A stretch of 62,033 nt of DNA, from positions 1 to 62,033 of the forward strand of contig JAHJIQ010000057.1 of the NCBI GenBank assembly GCA_018823285.1. The letters are read 5' to 3'. Position 1 is the first letter of the stretch, and the number at the start of each line of letters is the position of its first letter. Source of the stretch: Pseudomonadota bacterium (GTDB taxonomy: Bacteria > Desulfobacterota > Desulfobulbia > Desulfobulbales > JAGXFP01). This document shows, one piece after another, positions 61,148-62,033 of the stretch. Both the position numbers and the translations under genes were made by a program. The notes under the pieces are model-generated. The model saw nothing but the letters and a program-made list of their open reading frames with translations. It was not told the DNA's origin and did not search any database.

Positions 61148-62033
61148 TCAACTCCGGTAATCGGCATTGATCTTCACATAATCAATCGACAGATCACAGG
61201 TATAATAGATGGCGGAAGCCGTCCCCGCTTTCAGGTCGATGGATACGGTAAATTCCTTCTTCCTGAGGATTTCGGTGGCCGCAGCTTCCGCTTTTTTGCC
61301 GAGCCCGAGCCCGTCCCTGACCATCTGGACCCCGTCGAAGAAAATATCAACTTTTTCCGGATCAAAGGCGGCGCCGGACCGACCCAGAGCAGCAATAATC
61401 CGGCCCCAGTTGGCATCTTCGCCGAAGAAGGCGGTCTTCACCAGTTTGGAATCAGCGACCGTATGGGCAGCCTTACGGGCTTCAAGTTCGGATACGGCTC
61501 CCTTGACCTCAACCCGGACCAGCTTGGTCGCTCCCTCACCATCCCTGACCACCTGCAGGGCAAGGTCGGTGAGCAGATCATCAAGGGCGCCCTGAAAAAG
61601 CTCTGCGCCACCACTTCCTTGGCTGATCACCTCGTTTCCCGCCAGACCGTTGGCCATGATCAGGACCGAGTCATTGGTACTGGTGTCTCCATCCACGGTG
61701 ATCCGGTTAAAAGAACGGTCCACGGCGGACTTCAAGGCTGATCTGAGAAAATCTCCGGCAACGGCACCATCGGTCAGCACAAAGCAAAGCATGGTCGCCA
61801 TATCCGGCCTGATCATCCCGGCCCCCTTGGCGAGCCCTGCGATCCGGACTTTTCGGCCCGCAATCGCAAACTCGCGGACCGCCGTCTTGGGCACGGTATC
61901 GGTGGTCATAATCGCCAGCGAGACACTGGTGAGTCCGTCTGCCGAAAGCTTTTCCACGAGTTTCGGCACCCCTCTGGAAAAGCAATCCATTTCAAGGTGC
62001 TCACCAATCACCCCGGTTGAGGCGACCAGCACA
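61148..62033 (-). CDS. argJ: Glutamate N-acetyltransferase / amino-acid acetyltransferase, partial
   Basis: The C-terminal 294 residues of ArgJ are visible; the 5' end lies beyond the window. ArgJ cycles the acetyl group from N-acetylornithine to glutamate in arginine synthesis. The autocleavage and catalytic Thr lies in KGAGMIRPDMATMLCF, and NSVLIMANGL-like and DANWGRI motifs follow. The C-terminus, YTCDLSIDYVKINADYRS, is typical. It is transcribed toward the CsgG-like gene with a 69-nt gap. Confidence 0.95.
   Translation of the reverse strand, partial: VLVASTGVIGEHLEMDCFSRGVPKLVEKLSADGLTSVSLAIMTTDTVPKTAVREFAIAGRKVRIAGLAKGAGMIRPDMATMLCFVLTDGAVAGDFLRSALKSAVDRSFNRITVDGDTSTNDSVLIMANGLAGNEVISQGSGGAELFQGALDDLLTDLALQVVRDGEGATKLVRVEVKGAVSELEARKAAHTVADSKLVKTAFFGEDANWGRIIAALGRSGAAFDPEKVDIFFDGVQMVRDGLGLGKKAEAAATEILRKKEFTVSIDLKAGTASAIYYTCDLSIDYVKINADYRS

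Overview
The window looks like about 62 kb of chromosome from a Gram-negative anaerobe of the Desulfobacterota (former Deltaproteobacteria). This is inferred from gene content: a selenium-dependent peptide cluster, a two-CW protein, many sensor kinases, and close-set operons of metabolic genes. No rRNA is present to confirm it. Most genes lie on the minus strand. The only RNA genes supported are one tRNA-Leu(CAG), a candidate IS110 bridge RNA, and a candidate small RNA ahead of an abortive-infection gene.

Region by region. 1-6.5 kb: the tail of a sigma-54 activator, a VanZ-like protein, a complete creB-creC-creD operon with a textbook CreB-binding tag before creD, psiE and serA. 6.7-12.3 kb: one giant exported protein built of about 50 tandem 35/36-residue repeats. 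12.7-20 kb: a soluble histidine kinase, then a selenium peptide cluster made of a radical SAM/SPASM maturase (sbtM), a previously hidden 69-codon precursor (sbtA) with two in-frame UGA codons each followed by a SECIS-like hairpin, and a divergent DsrE/YedF-like selenium protein. After these come an Slp lipoprotein, a two-CW protein, a membrane-anchored HExxH protein and mltB. 20.4-27.8 kb: a probable defence island of an Abi_2 HEPN toxin, a 1477-residue DUF4365-TPR-PIN protein and a 684-residue partner. 28-31.7 kb: a zinc-ribbon protein, dinB and a complete IS110-type element whose predicted bridge RNA spells out the site it occupies. 31.8-47.8 kb: PilZ, trpS, grpE-dnaK, an aminotransferase, a SprA-like protein, gltA, thiE, hflKC, rhomboid, tRNA-Leu and ribF. 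48-56.2 kb: two sensory systems, one with paired periplasmic binding proteins and a kinase, one with a rhodanese lipoprotein, kinase and NtrC-type regulator. 56.3-62 kb: a 46-bp tandem repeat array, motB-motA, an EAL/HDOD protein, a CsgG-like lipoprotein and argJ (cut by the window end).

A family of dispersed, modular intergenic repeats (core GAGCAG-N5-CTGCTC, then a GAAACTTATACCC-like box and a GAAGGGTGAAA box) occurs at eight loci. It forms the ends of dinB and the EAL/HDOD gene, overlaps the start of mltB, and is the landing site of the IS110 element. The three most interesting items are the double-UGA selenopeptide gene, the IS110 bridge RNA with a readable target, and the three-gene defence candidate.
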